From Caenimonas soli (lineage in GTDB: Bacteria > Pseudomonadota > Gammaproteobacteria > Burkholderiales > Burkholderiaceae_C), in NCBI RefSeq assembly GCF_013155545.1, contig NZ_JABJVV010000001.1:434001-498000 (forward strand): a stretch of DNA of 64,000 bases. The letters run 5' to 3'. The stretch's first letter is position 1. Each line of letters opens with the position of its first letter. A program made the position numbers and the translations under genes. The notes under the pieces are model-generated. The model made no database searches and had not been told where the DNA came from. It was given only the letters and a program-made list of their open reading frames with translations. Shown in pieces: positions 16,375 through 26,279 of this stretch.

Positions 16375-19300
16375 GCCACCACCACCAGTTTGCCGCGGCC
16401 GGTCAGGAACGCGGCTTGTACCGCGGCCCCCGGGTAAGCCGCCTGAACCGCAAGGCGATAGCGGTGCATCTGCCCCAGCAGGGCCGGATCGCGCTCGGGG
16501 CGGGACGCCGATTTGAAGTCGAGCACCCACCATTCGCGGGTGTCGCTGCGGCGCACCAGCCGGTCAAGGCGCAGCAGCTCACCCTGATACACCAGTTCTA
16601 CCTCGTTGGCCTGCCAGTCCACCGCCGTTTCGCTCCAGGCCCAGGCGCCCTCGCCGGCCAGGATGCGCTGCGCCATCGTCGCGGCCTCATGCACAGTGGG
16701 ACCTGCCAAGCCGAACTCGCGCCCAACACGCAGCAACTGCGCCTGCGGCCAGGTGGCGGAACCCGGGATCCGAATTTCAAGCAGGCGGTGGACAGCCTCT
16801 CCGAAGAGCGAGTCCGGTGTGGACGCCGCCTTGGCGACGACCGGCTTGGCCGCCGGCAACCGTTGTGGCGCGACGGGCACCACAGGCAAGCACAGCGGCG
16901 GGGCCGGCGGCGCCGCCCCGGCTTCGATCGCCGCGCCCGCCGGCGGCGGGACTGGAATGGGTTCACACAGCGCCTGCAGCCGTTGCCACCAGCTCGCCGG
17001 AGACGGCGCATGTTCGTCCTGCGGCTCCTGCTGGGTGCCTTCGCTCGGTGCTCCGTACGGCTGCACCGACGAGATCACCAACCGATTCCGTGCCCGCGTC
17101 ATCGCCACATACAGCGCGTTGAGTTCCTCGCGCTTGCGCGCCGCCAGCTCCACCGCCAGCGCATCCACGCTGCACGCGGGCGGCCGGCTTTCGCTGGCGA
17201 GGAAAGCGAAGCGCCACGGCGCCGGCGCCTCGCCCGGCCATTCGACGATCACGCCCATGGTTTCCGGCTTGGGCGCGGCCCCGTCGGTGTCCAGCATCAG
17301 CACGATGGGCGCCTCCAGGCCTTTGGCCCCGTGCACCGTGAGCAGGCGCACGGCGTCCGCCTGCGTGACTGCGGGCGCGCGCACGCCGCCGGCCTTCAAG
17401 GCACGGACCAGGGCATACGGCGTCACATAGCGGGCACCATCCACCTGCAAGGCCGCGCCCAGCAGCGCGCGCAGGTTCGCGAGCACGCCTTCGCGCAGCG
17501 GGACGGGCGCTGCCGCACCGAAGCGCGCCAGCACGTCGCCCTCGTGGTAGATGGCCTCGAGCGCATCATGCGGCGGCAGGCTGTCCACCAGGACCTTCCA
17601 TTTCGCGAGTGCCTGCGCCGGTTCGCGCAGGTCCGGCGCCGGCGGCGGCGTTGCCTGCAGCAGCTCGAACCAAGTCGAGGGCGGGCCTTCAGCCTGGGCG
17701 CGGCGCGCCGCCAGCGCGATCTGGACCAGGCTCTCGTCGGACACGGCAAACAGGGGCGATTTCAGTACGCGCGCCATCGACAGGTCGTGCGTGGTCGAGA
17801 CCAGCAGATCGAGCAAGGCCACGATGTCCTGGACTTCCGGGGCTTCACCCAGCTCGGTTTTCTCGGGCTGCTGCGCCGGGATGCGCAGGGCCCGCAGCTC
17901 GTCCTCCATCACGGCCAGGCGGTCGCGCTTGCGCGCCAGCACCATGATGTCGGCAGGCCGGGCGCCCTGGGCCAGTTGCGCGCCGACCCAGGCAGCCGCC
18001 TGGCGGCATTCCAGGGTCACCAGCTTTTCCTCGGGCAATTCACGGGGGGTGGTCAGGCTATCGCGCCAGGTCAGCGCGAGTTCGGCGCCCTCCTCGATCG
18101 CCGGCTTGGCCGCCCGCTCGATCACCGGGAGCCGGCCTATCGTTCCGCGCTGGCTCGACTCTGTGGTGTGCGGGCGGAATCCCTCGTACTGGCCCGCTTG
18201 CTGCGCCGTTTCCATCACCCGATTGACGACTGCGATCAGCTCGGGGGCGTTGCGGTGCGTGTGGTCGCAACTCAGCACGTCGCCACTCAAGCCCTCGACG
18301 ACGAAGGCCTTGGCGGCGTGGAATACCTGCGGCTCGGCCCGGCGGAAACGATAGATGCTTTGCTTGGGATCACCCACGATGAAGACGCTGGGGCCGGAGC
18401 CTCCGGCACCAGCGTAGCTGCCCAGCCAGCCGCGCAAGGCCTGCCACTGCAGCGGATTGGTGTCCTGGAACTCGTCGATCAGCAGATGCCGGATCCGCGC
18501 GTCGAGCCGCTCCTGTACCCAGCCGGACAACACGTCGTTGGACAGCATCACCAGCGCCGCACTCTCGACGTCGTTCATGTCGATCCAGCCGCGTTCACGC
18601 TTGAGGGCACTGAATTCGGCGATGAGCACGCGCGCCAGCCGCGTGATGCGCTGGTGATGCAGCCAGGCCTGGTGCTGCGCCTGGGCCGCGCACAAAGCCT
18701 GCAGTTCCGCCTCGGCTTCCTGCGCGGCCTGGAACTTCGCCAGGTTGGCGGTCAGCCGGTCTTCGTCGGCGACAAAGAAGGCCTTGCGCAGCAGGCTGAA
18801 GCGCAGCTGCAGGTCGAACGTCTCGAACGCATCCACGACGACATGGGCGGCCTTTTGCGGCGTCTTGTTCTTTTCGATTCCCAGCGCGCGGGCGCGCGCG
18901 AGCCAGCGTATGCGAGCTGCGTCGGTCTCCAGCGCCGCCTCGGGTTCGACGTGGCCCGCGAATGCGGGATACACGGTGGCGAATGGTTCGACCGAGGCTT
19001 CCACCACGTCGTGCGCGTCCGCCAGGGTGAATTCCACACGCTTGGCCAGCGCGGCATGCAGTGCCTTCTGGGTCTGGAAGCGCCCATGCGCTTCGACCGA
19101 TGCCTCGTAGTCGCGGCGCGCATTCGGTTCGGCCGCCACGGCCGTGTGGAAGCGGCGCCAGACCAGGGCGATGGCTTCGCTGTCGTCCTCCAGCAGTTCG
19201 TAGCGTGCCGGCAAGCCCAGGTTCTCGAGTACGGAGAGCGGCGCACTGCGCAGCAAGGCGGCGAACCAGCTGTGGAAGGTCCGCACTTGCACCGGCCGGC

Positions 19301-19679
19301 CGCCACCGAGCAGGCTCTCGTACAGGCCCTTGAGCGCGGTACGCAGCGCAGGGTCCGACTGCGGGGCGATGCCGCGTTCGAGCAGCGCCTTGTCCAGCAC
19401 TTCAGGCGGTGCCGAGGCGAACTCCTCCAGCCACTCCTCCAGGCGCTGGCGCATTTCGCCGGCGGCCTTCTTCGTGAATGTGATGGCCAGTATTTCCTGC
19501 GGCTTCGCGCCGTCCAGCAAAGCGCGCAGGATCCGCGACACCAGCATCCATGTCTTGCCCGCGCCCGCGCAGGCTTCCACCGCCACGCTGCGGCGCGGGT
19601 CGCAAGCGATGGCGTAGAAGCGCTCGCGGCTGACGCGCTGGCCGTTGTGTTCATAGGCGAGGCCCGAATCCTTGTTCAT
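16371..19679 (-). CDS. addA: AddA-like ATP-dependent helicase/nuclease subunit (UvrD/RecB family)
   Basis: A 1102-residue superfamily 1 helicase with a C-terminal nuclease domain. Walker A is VEACAGAGKTWML near the N-terminus, motif II is LLIDEFQDTNPLQW, and the later UvrD motifs include VFIVGDPKQSIYRFR and LLTVHGAKGLEAPIV. The C-terminus carries RecB-type nuclease residues (LDFKSASRPERD, then QMHRYRLAVQ). With the neighbouring AddB-like protein it should process double-strand breaks for RecA-dependent repair. The start at 19679 overlaps the addB stop as ATGA. Full length for the family. RecBCD genes are not visible here. Confidence 0.9.
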   Translation of the reverse strand: MNKDSGLAYEHNGQRVSRERFYAIACDPRRSVAVEACAGAGKTWMLVSRILRALLDGAKPQEILAITFTKKAAGEMRQRLEEWLEEFASAPPEVLDKALLERGIAPQSDPALRTALKGLYESLLGGGRPVQVRTFHSWFAALLRSAPLSVLENLGLPARYELLEDDSEAIALVWRRFHTAVAAEPNARRDYEASVEAHGRFQTQKALHAALAKRVEFTLADAHDVVEASVEPFATVYPAFAGHVEPEAALETDAARIRWLARARALGIEKNKTPQKAAHVVVDAFETFDLQLRFSLLRKAFFVADEDRLTANLAKFQAAQEAEAELQALCAAQAQHQAWLHHQRITRLARVLIAEFSALKRERGWIDMNDVESAALVMLSNDVLSGWVQERLDARIRHLLIDEFQDTNPLQWQALRGWLGSYAGAGGSGPSVFIVGDPKQSIYRFRRAEPQVFHAAKAFVVEGLSGDVLSCDHTHRNAPELIAVVNRVMETAQQAGQYEGFRPHTTESSQRGTIGRLPVIERAAKPAIEEGAELALTWRDSLTTPRELPEEKLVTLECRQAAAWVGAQLAQGARPADIMVLARKRDRLAVMEDELRALRIPAQQPEKTELGEAPEVQDIVALLDLLVSTTHDLSMARVLKSPLFAVSDESLVQIALAARRAQAEGPPSTWFELLQATPPPAPDLREPAQALAKWKVLVDSLPPHDALEAIYHEGDVLARFGAAAPVPLREGVLANLRALLGAALQVDGARYVTPYALVRALKAGGVRAPAVTQADAVRLLTVHGAKGLEAPIVLMLDTDGAAPKPETMGVIVEWPGEAPAPWRFAFLASESRPPACSVDALAVELAARKREELNALYVAMTRARNRLVISSVQPYGAPSEGTQQEPQDEHAPSPASWWQRLQALCEPIPVPPPAGAAIEAGAAPPAPPLCLPVVPVAPQRLPAAKPVVAKAASTPDSLFGEAVHRLLEIRIPGSATWPQAQLLRVGREFGLAGPTVHEAATMAQRILAGEGAWAWSETAVDWQANEVELVYQGELLRLDRLVRRSDTREWWVLDFKSASRPERDPALLGQMHRYRLAVQAAYPGAAVQAAFLTGRGKLVVVA

Positions 19680-22216
19680 ACCCACCAGTCCCTGCGGCAC
19701 AGGCCGCGCGCTGCACAAAACTCGCAGACCTTGCCTTCTCCGAGCGCGGGCATCGACGCCCCGCCGGCGACCTGATCCAGATCGTGCAGGATGCCCTGCA
19801 CCAACAGGTCGCGCGCCTCGACGACTGACTTTTGCTCCAGCGTCTCGGCCTTGCCGCGCTCGCCGATGTTGACGTAGGCGGCGCGCAGCGTGTCGTCTTC
19901 CAGCAGCGCCGCATAAAAAGCGAGCTGGGTGTCTTCCTCCGGCTGCCGGATGCGGGCGGACGTGGTCGCGCGCGCCTCGGTCTTGTAGTCCATGACCATC
20001 ACGGTGCCGTCCGGCAACCGGTCGATGCGATCGATGCGGCCGATCAGTTTGACCGGCCCCAGCGTGATCTTGTGTTCGCTCTCGGCCTGCTCGAACACCG
20101 CACCCTTGCCCTCATGCCGGGCCAACCAGGCCAGATAGCCGTCGCGCACTTGCGGCCAGGCTGCGGCAAACGGCAAGAATTCGCCCTCGTCCAATCCCTC
20201 GATGCGGGTGACTTCCTGCGCCGTGATATCGAGCAGCTGGGCGCGAGCCGGGCCGGGCGGTTCCGGGCTGGCGCGTAGTGCCTCATGGAAAGTGCTCAGC
20301 ACCTTGTGCAGCCAATTGCCGAAGTCACGCTTGCCCAGTTCGGTGTCGATTTCCGCGGCTTCCTGCAATCCCAGCTGGCGCAGCGCGAAGAAGCGATAGG
20401 GACAGTGACGCAGATCGTCGTAGGCGCTGGCCGAGAGCTGCTCGATCGCCAGATGCGCGCTGGCGGGCAACGGCTTGGCCACCGGATGGGCGGCAAGCTC
20501 GCGCAGCTCACGCGGATCGGGCTCGGGCGCCAACCCGCCCAGTCGCAGCGCCTGCACCAGGCTGCTGGCGAGCACGGGCTCGCCGCTATCGTCGCTGCGG
20601 CGCCAAAGCACATCGCAGTGCGGGGTCTGCAGCGCGTTGCCCCAGCCGGCGCGCAGCTGCGCCTCCAGCGTTTCACGCGAAGGCAAGCCCAGCGCGTTGC
20701 GCTGCGCAGCCGTCCACGAACCGGGCGGCTCCGGCGACGCCGGGAGCCGCAACTCGTCGCATCCCGCCAGCACCAAGGCGCCGGCCACCCGGCCGAGCAA
20801 CTGGTGGAACGGCAGGATCACGACTTCCTCTTGCGGGGGATGGATGGGTTTGAACGTCGCCGCCTCCAGGACGTCATCGGCCCAGGCGGTAAATTCCGCG
20901 AGCGAGAGGCGCCGGCCGGCATGCGGGAACTGCTCCCAATGCACCTGCATCTCCTCGCCCAGCCCCAGTTCGTCCAGCAGCTGCGCCCCGGCGGCGTCGG
21001 CTTGCAGGCGTGGCCAATGGCCACAGTGCTGGAGCAGCTCGCGCAGCGCTTGCAGCCACATGGGCAGCGCACGGGTGCGCTGCATGGCTTCACGCCAGGT
21101 GTTCGCGTGTTCGATCACCTCCGGCCAGCGTGCGCCCTCCTTGCCCTGCAACGAGGCCACCGAACGCCATTCGCGCAGGCCTTCGCGCCGCACGCGGCGC
21201 TCCAGCGCCAGCGCGGAGCGCGGGGCCACGGCGGGCGCATTCTTCAGGAAATCGAGCACGGCGTCGCTGCCGGCATCCCAGGCGCAGGCGCGCAATGCGC
21301 CCATCACATGCGCCGCGGCCCGCGTGGTGGACAGCTTCCAGCCGGTCTCATCGCGAATGGCGACCTTGCGCGCGGTGAGCATGGCGCTGACGCGCCGCGT
21401 CAACACGCGATCGATGGCGGCGAGTGCGACCGGCACCCTGCCCGCTTCGATGTGGCGCACCACGCATGCCGCCGCCATCTCGGCCTCGTGCGACGGATCG
21501 CCCGCTTCGTGAAGGTGCACTTCGCCCCGTGGCACTTCCTGGTCCAGGCGCAGCGTCACGGCTTTGTCGCCCAGGATTTGCCTGAGCGCCTGGGCGAGGG
21601 GCTCGGTCTGGAAGCCTTCCAGCACCATCAGCAGGTCCATCGTGGCGGCCACTTCGGTGCGCAGCAGCGTGTCGGTGGCGTAGGCCGATGCGGCAGCCCA
21701 CTCGACGGCGATCCGGCCGATGGCCGCTTCCAGCGCCAGTGCGGGTGCCTCGGCGCCGATGGCTACGGCTGCACGCGCGCGCACCGCCCACGCCTGCCGC
21801 TCCGAGGGCGGGACCGCGCCCGCAAGCGCGCCCAGTTGCCAGGCCGCCTCGACCAGCCGCCCCGCGAGCAGTTCGCCGCGGGCGCCCAACCCTGCGCGAT
21901 CGAGCCACGTCCGCGACGTGAGGAGGTCGCGGCCCATGTCGAAGCTGAGGTCGTCGTTCCCCGGCGAGAAGTCGGCTCGCCCAGCCCACTCCATGGTCGT
22001 TTCGAAGCGCGGGGCAAAGCCGTCTTTCACTTCCTGGGCCCACAGGCGCTTGGCCACCGGCATCAGCTGGGCGTACGGAAGCAGCACCACGGTGCGAGCC
22101 GGATGGGCCCCGTGTTGCTGGATCAGCACCCGGATAGAGCTCATCAGCCCTTGCCAGAGCCGGAGTGCGTGATGGGTTTGTGCTATTGCATCCATAGCAT
22201 GGGAGGCGTCGTCCAT
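19676..22216 (-). CDS. addB: AddB-like PD-(D/E)XK nuclease subunit
   Basis: An 846-residue partner of AddA. The N-terminal two thirds look like a degenerate helicase domain without a functional Walker A, as in AddB. The C-terminal nuclease domain has [11 protein letters not shown] (catalytic Asp and Lys) and four Cys residues placed as an iron-sulfur staple: one in [15 protein letters not shown] and three in [10 protein letters not shown] at the end. The start at 22216 is uncertain, with in-frame ATG at 22195 as an alternative. Transcribed divergently from trxA. Confidence 0.88.
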   Translation of the reverse strand: MDDASHAMDAIAQTHHALRLWQGLMSSIRVLIQQHGAHPARTVVLLPYAQLMPVAKRLWAQEVKDGFAPRFETTMEWAGRADFSPGNDDLSFDMGRDLLTSRTWLDRAGLGARGELLAGRLVEAAWQLGALAGAVPPSERQAWAVRARAAVAIGAEAPALALEAAIGRIAVEWAAASAYATDTLLRTEVAATMDLLMVLEGFQTEPLAQALRQILGDKAVTLRLDQEVPRGEVHLHEAGDPSHEAEMAAACVVRHIEAGRVPVALAAIDRVLTRRVSAMLTARKVAIRDETGWKLSTTRAAAHVMGALRACAWDAGSDAVLDFLKNAPAVAPRSALALERRVRREGLREWRSVASLQGKEGARWPEVIEHANTWREAMQRTRALPMWLQALRELLQHCGHWPRLQADAAGAQLLDELGLGEEMQVHWEQFPHAGRRLSLAEFTAWADDVLEAATFKPIHPPQEEVVILPFHQLLGRVAGALVLAGCDELRLPASPEPPGSWTAAQRNALGLPSRETLEAQLRAGWGNALQTPHCDVLWRRSDDSGEPVLASSLVQALRLGGLAPEPDPRELRELAAHPVAKPLPASAHLAIEQLSASAYDDLRHCPYRFFALRQLGLQEAAEIDTELGKRDFGNWLHKVLSTFHEALRASPEPPGPARAQLLDITAQEVTRIEGLDEGEFLPFAAAWPQVRDGYLAWLARHEGKGAVFEQAESEHKITLGPVKLIGRIDRIDRLPDGTVMVMDYKTEARATTSARIRQPEEDTQLAFYAALLEDDTLRAAYVNIGERGKAETLEQKSVVEARDLLVQGILHDLDQVAGGASMPALGEGKVCEFCAARGLCRRDWWV

Positions 22217-22316
22217 ACCCGACGCGGGGACTTGGTTTCTGTCACAATTCCCTCACTGTACTTGCACCGGCCCCTGCGCCCGCAGCGGCACCGCCAATTG
22301 CCCAAAGGAAAATCAC

Positions 22317-22649
22317 ATGGCCAGCGACCTGATCAAGCACATTTCCGACGCCACTTTCGAGGCCGACGTCCTCAAGTCCGACAAACCCGTCCTGGTGGAC
22401 TACTGGGCCGAATGGTGCGGCCCCTGCAAGATGATCGCCCCTATCCTGGATGAGGTTTCGGCCACCTACAAGGACAAGCTGCAGATCGCCAAGATGAACG
22501 TGGACGAGAACCGCGACATCCCCGCCAAGTTCGGCATCCGCGGCATCCCCACCCTGATGCTGTTCAAGGACGGCCAGCTCGCCGCCACCAAGGTCGGCGC
22601 CATGAGCAAGGCGCAGCTGACGGCCTTCATTGACCAGCAGCTCGCCTGA
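22317..22649 (+). CDS. trxA: Thioredoxin 1
   Basis: A 110-residue cytoplasmic thioredoxin with the active site WCGPCK (about residues 33-38), the cis-Pro in GIPTLMLF, and full length for TrxA. It reduces disulfides in ribonucleotide reductase and others, and could serve the ArsC-type reductase encoded elsewhere in this window. The order trxA-rho-rpmE2 is common in Burkholderiales. It is followed by an intrinsic terminator. Confidence 0.97.
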   Translation: MASDLIKHISDATFEADVLKSDKPVLVDYWAEWCGPCKMIAPILDEVSATYKDKLQIAKMNVDENRDIPAKFGIRGIPTLMLFKDGQLAATKVGAMSKAQLTAFIDQQLA

Positions 22650-22671
22650 CGCCGCCGCAGGCACACAAGCA

Positions 22672-22697
22672 CAAGGGGCCCAACGGCCCCTTGTTTT
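22672..22697 (+). terminator. Intrinsic terminator after trxA
   Basis: A perfect nine-base-pair stem CAAGGGGCC (22672-22680) / GGCCCCTTG (22685-22693) with the loop CAAC is followed by TTTT. It separates trxA from the rho leader. A near-identical hairpin occurs between ftsH and folP. Confidence 0.85.
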
Positions 22698-22850
22698 CGT
22701 CTATACTTTGTCCAGTTCACTGATCCGCCACTTGCAGGCGGGCCAGTTCGAGTTCCCGGTTCGTGAGGCATTTTTCTCGCCTCGCTCACAACCTCCCCCA
22801 GATCACCAACAACAGCTCCGCAAGGGGTGCACTTACGCAGGATCTTTTCC

Positions 22851-24116
22851 ATGCACCTAAACGAACTCAAGGCACTTCATGTGTCCGAAGTCCTGAAGCA
22901 AGCCGAAGAGCTTGAGATCGAAAACACCGGCCGCATGCGCAAGCAGGAGCTGATGTTCGCCATCATCAAGAAGCGCGCCCGCGCCGGCGAGCAGGTTTTT
23001 GCCGACGGCGTGCTGGAAATCCTGCCCGACGGGTTCGGTTTCCTGCGCAGCCCCGACACCAGCTTCACCGCCAGCACCGACGACATCTACATCTCGCCCA
23101 GCCAGGTGCGGCGCTTCAACCTGCACACCGGCGACATGATCGAAGGTGAAGTGCGCACGCCCAAAGACGGCGAGCGTTACTTTGCCCTCACCAAGCTGGA
23201 CAAGGTCAACGACGGCCCGCCCGAGCAGAACAAGCACAAGGTGATGTTCGAGAACCTGACGCCGCTGTTCCCCAAGGAGCAGATGAAGCTCGAGCGCGAG
23301 AACTTCAAGGGCGAAGAGAACGTCACCGGCCGCATCATCGACATCATCGCGCCCATCGGCAAGGGCCAGCGCGCGCTACTGGTGGCCCCGCCCAAGAGCG
23401 GCAAGACCGTGATGATGCAGCACATGGCGCACGCCATCGCCGCCAACTATCCCGACAGCCACATGATGGTGCTGCTGGTGGACGAGCGCCCGGAAGAAGT
23501 GACCGAAATGCAGCGCTCGGTGAAAGCCGAAGTGATCGCATCGACCTTCGACGAGCCGGCCGCCCGCCACGTGCACGTGGCCGAAATGGTGATCGAGCGC
23601 GCCAAGCGCCTGGTCGAATTGAAGAAGGACGTGGTGATCCTGCTGGACTCGATCACCCGACTGGCCCGCGCCTACAACAACGTCGTGCCCTCTTCCGGCA
23701 AGGTGCTGACCGGCGGTGTCGATGCGAATGCCTTGCAGCGCCCGAAGCGCTTCCTGGGTGCAGCGCGTAACGTCGAAGAAGGCGGCTCGCTGACCATCAT
23801 CGCCACGGCGCTGATCGACACCGGCAGCCGCATGGACGAAGTGATCTTCGAAGAGTTCAAGGGCACGGGCAACAGCGAAATCCACCTGGACCGCCGCCTG
23901 TACGAAAAGCGCGTGTTCCCCTCCATCCAGCTCAACCGTAGCGGCACCCGCCGCGAAGAGCTGCTGCTGGCCCCCGAGATCCTGCAAAAGACCCGCATCC
24001 TGCGCCAGTTCATGTACAACATGGACGAGATCGAAGCGATGGAAATGGTCTTGAAGAGCATGAAGGCCACCAAGTCCAACGTCGAGTTCTTCGACATGAT
24101 GCGCCGCGGCGGCTGA
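22851..24116 (+). CDS. rho: Transcription termination factor Rho
   Basis: A 421-residue hexameric RNA helicase. The start at 22851 gives [20 protein letters not shown], the standard Rho N-terminal domain. The cold-shock RNA-binding domain follows ([17 protein letters not shown]), then Walker A ([12 protein letters not shown]), the Q-loop and Walker B ([16 protein letters not shown]) and the R-loop region. There is a leader of about 150 bases after the trxA terminator; Rho genes are commonly autoregulated in such leaders, but no specific element was identified. Confidence 0.97.
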   Translation: MHLNELKALHVSEVLKQAEELEIENTGRMRKQELMFAIIKKRARAGEQVFADGVLEILPDGFGFLRSPDTSFTASTDDIYISPSQVRRFNLHTGDMIEGEVRTPKDGERYFALTKLDKVNDGPPEQNKHKVMFENLTPLFPKEQMKLERENFKGEENVTGRIIDIIAPIGKGQRALLVAPPKSGKTVMMQHMAHAIAANYPDSHMMVLLVDERPEEVTEMQRSVKAEVIASTFDEPAARHVHVAEMVIERAKRLVELKKDVVILLDSITRLARAYNNVVPSSGKVLTGGVDANALQRPKRFLGAARNVEEGGSLTIIATALIDTGSRMDEVIFEEFKGTGNSEIHLDRRLYEKRVFPSIQLNRSGTRREELLLAPEILQKTRILRQFMYNMDEIEAMEMVLKSMKATKSNVEFFDMMRRGG

Positions 24117-24131
24117 TCAAGCCAAAAAGGC

Positions 24132-24137
24132 TATAAT
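24132..24137 (+). promoter_or_regulatory. Candidate -10 element upstream of rpmE2
   Basis: TATAAT is present 72 bases before rpmE2, in the gap after rho. No convincing -35 hexamer lies 16-18 bases upstream. The surrounding AGCC/GGCT repeats could alternatively form a weak hairpin ending the rho transcript. Confidence 0.35.
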
Positions 24138-24208
24138 CAAAGGCTTTTCTGCGGAAAGTACCCCGGAATAGTCCGGCGCGGCTCCCGCAACGATACAGAA
24201 GGAAGATC

Positions 24209-24508
24209 ATGAAAGAAGGCATTCACCCCGGCTACCGCGACGTCCTCTTTGTGGACCTGTCGAACGGTTTCAAATTCGTTACCCGTTCCTGCGTAAGTAC
24301 CAAGGAAATGGGCAAGACCGACGACGGCCGCGAGCTGCCGCTGTTCAAGCTGGACACGTCCAGCGAGTCGCATCCCTTCTACACCGGCACCCAGAAGTCC
24401 GTGAACGACATGGGCGGCCGCGTCGACAAGTTCTTCAAGAAGTTCGGCAAGCCCGCCGGCGCCAAGGCCGACAAGGCCGAAGAAGCCGAGAAGACCGACG
24501 CCAAGTAA
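24209..24508 (+). CDS. rpmE2: 50S ribosomal protein L31 type B
   Basis: A 99-residue L31 of the zinc-free type: it begins MKEGIHPGYRDVLFVDLSNG and lacks the CxxC pair of zinc-binding L31. A lysine- and alanine-rich tail extends the C-terminus. The start is preceded by AGAAGGAAG. It directly follows rho and is closed by a strong terminator. Confidence 0.96.
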   Translation: MKEGIHPGYRDVLFVDLSNGFKFVTRSCVSTKEMGKTDDGRELPLFKLDTSSESHPFYTGTQKSVNDMGGRVDKFFKKFGKPAGAKADKAEEAEKTDAK

Positions 24509-24526
24509 GCAGCGTTTTTCGCCAAG

Positions 24527-24567
24527 CAAAGGCAGCCCGGGTGACCGCGCTGCCTTTGTTCTTTTTT
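24527..24567 (+). terminator. Intrinsic terminator after rpmE2
   Basis: A perfect ten-base-pair stem CAAAGGCAGC (24527-24536) / GCTGCCTTTG (24549-24558) is followed by TTCTTTTTT. It ends the rho-rpmE2 transcription unit. Confidence 0.88.
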
Positions 24568-24584
24568 AAGGCACACTCGCCCGC

Positions 24585-26279
24585 GTGAATCAGCCGACCC
24601 CCGCCATCGTCAGCCAGGAAGCCGTACGGCGTCTTCCTCGCCTCGCCCTCCTGCTGTTCTGCCTGGCCTATGTCGTGCCCGGCTTCGTGGGGCGCGAGCC
24701 GTGGAAGAATGCCGACATCGCCGGCTTCGGCCATATGTTCGAGTTGGCCCGCGGCACGGCGTCGTGGTTTGCGCCAACGCTGCTGGGCCAGCCGCCCGAA
24801 TTCGACGCGCTGCTGCCCTACTGGCTGGGCGCCTGGGCCATGCAGGCGGCGCCGGCCTGCATGCCCGCGGACTTGGCTGCGCGCCTCCCCTTCGTCATGC
24901 TGTTGGTGCTGACCTTGGTGGCCACCTGGTATGGCGTGTACTACCTGGCGCGCAGTCCCCAGGCCCAGCCCGTCCCGTTTGCCTTTGGCGGCGAGGCCAA
25001 CCCCACCGACTACGCGCGGGCGATAGCCGATGGCGGCCTGCTGGCGCTGATCGCCTGCCTGGGGCTGGCCCAGCTGTCCCACGAGACCACACCGTCTCTC
25101 GCTCAGGTGGCCTTCACGTCCCTGAGCTTCTATGCGATCGCCGCGCTGGCTTATCGCCCCCTCCTGGCGGCATTGGGTCTTGTTGCGGGCCTGGCCGGGC
25201 TGGCGCTCAGCGGAGCCCCGGCGATGGCGCTGCTGTTCGGCGGCGGCGGCCTGCTGATCAGCCTGTTGGACCGGGGTGGGAACGGGCACACCGACGCGGA
25301 CCGCACCGCTGCCTGGAGGTCGGCTGCGATCCTGGCGGCAGCGCTACTCGTGGCGGCGGCGCTGGCCTGGCGGCTTGACCTCTGGCGCTGGCGCATCGGT
25401 GAAAGCGGCCTGGCGCGCGACTGGCGTTCGCTCGGCCGGCTCATGCTGTGGTTCACCTGGCCGGCCTGGCCGCTGGCGATGTGGACCTTGTGGCGCTGGC
25501 GGCGCCAGCTCATCAGCCGCCATGTCGCGCTGCCGCTCTGGTTCGCCCTGGTTGCCATCGTGACCACCTGGATGACGCCCTCCTCCGACCGGTCCTTGCT
25601 GCTGGCCCTGCCGGCCTTGGCGGCACTGGCGGCGTTCGCGCTGCCGACGTTGGAGCGCAGTGTCGGCGCTCTCATCGACTGGTTCACCCTGCTGTTTTTC
25701 AGCGGCTGCGCCTTGGTCATCTGGGTCGTTTGGATTTCCATGCAGACGGGCGTGCCCGCCAAGCCCGCCGCCAACGTGGCCAAGCTCGCGCCCGGGTTCG
25801 AGCCCAGCTTCTCCCTGCTGGCCTTCGCCCTCGCGTTGATTGCAACAGCGGCATGGGGCTGGCTGGTGCGGTGGCGCACGGGCAAGCATCGCGTCGTCAT
25901 CTGGAAGAGCCTGGTCCTGCCCGCGAGCGGGGCGGCCTTGTGCTGGCTGCTGTTGATGACGCTGTGGCTGCCGGTCCTGGACTTCGCCCGCAGCTATACG
26001 CCGGTGGTGCGCGGTGTCATGCGGCACATCGACCAGCCCGGTTGCGTCGAAAGCTTCGGCCTGAACCGCGGCCAGATCACCGCCTTCCGCTATCACGGCC
26101 AGCTGGACCTGCGTCCGGCAAGCCGCGAGGGAAGCTGCCCCTGGCTGCTTGCGGCCGCCCAGCTCCAGCCTTCCATGGCAATGGCCCTGGACATGCGCCG
26201 CTGGCAGCTGGTCTCCAGCGTCCGCCGCCCGGCCGACGCCAACGACAACGTGCTCCTCTACCGAAAAGTCAGCCAGTGA
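24585..26279 (+). CDS. Polytopic membrane protein, ArnT/GT-C glycosyltransferase-like
   Basis: A 564-residue inner-membrane protein with roughly 12 hydrophobic segments. The N-terminal region (first helix, then FVGREPWKNADIAGFGHMFELARG) resembles the first periplasmic loop of GT-C enzymes such as ArnT, where an acidic catalytic residue lies. No well-matched full-family motif was recognised, so the sugar and acceptor are unknown. The start is a GTG at 24585, since no ATG occurs before the conserved first helix. It overlaps the downstream MATE gene as GTGA, suggesting the two are expressed together. Confidence 0.75.
   Translation: MNQPTPAIVSQEAVRRLPRLALLLFCLAYVVPGFVGREPWKNADIAGFGHMFELARGTASWFAPTLLGQPPEFDALLPYWLGAWAMQAAPACMPADLAARLPFVMLLVLTLVATWYGVYYLARSPQAQPVPFAFGGEANPTDYARAIADGGLLALIACLGLAQLSHETTPSLAQVAFTSLSFYAIAALAYRPLLAALGLVAGLAGLALSGAPAMALLFGGGGLLISLLDRGGNGHTDADRTAAWRSAAILAAALLVAAALAWRLDLWRWRIGESGLARDWRSLGRLMLWFTWPAWPLAMWTLWRWRRQLISRHVALPLWFALVAIVTTWMTPSSDRSLLLALPALAALAAFALPTLERSVGALIDWFTLLFFSGCALVIWVVWISMQTGVPAKPAANVAKLAPGFEPSFSLLAFALALIATAAWGWLVRWRTGKHRVVIWKSLVLPASGAALCWLLLMTLWLPVLDFARSYTPVVRGVMRHIDQPGCVESFGLNRGQITAFRYHGQLDLRPASREGSCPWLLAAAQLQPSMAMALDMRRWQLVSSVRRPADANDNVLLYRKVSQ

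Noticed and set aside
16275..19775. A 1166-codon plus-strand open frame opposite addA
   Set aside because: It is antisense to a gene with full helicase motifs; it is full of Arg, Gln, His and Gly with no domain. Long antisense frames are expected in GC-rich DNA.
20285..22453. A 722-codon plus-strand open frame opposite addB
   Set aside because: Same reasoning; it also runs out of frame over the trxA start.
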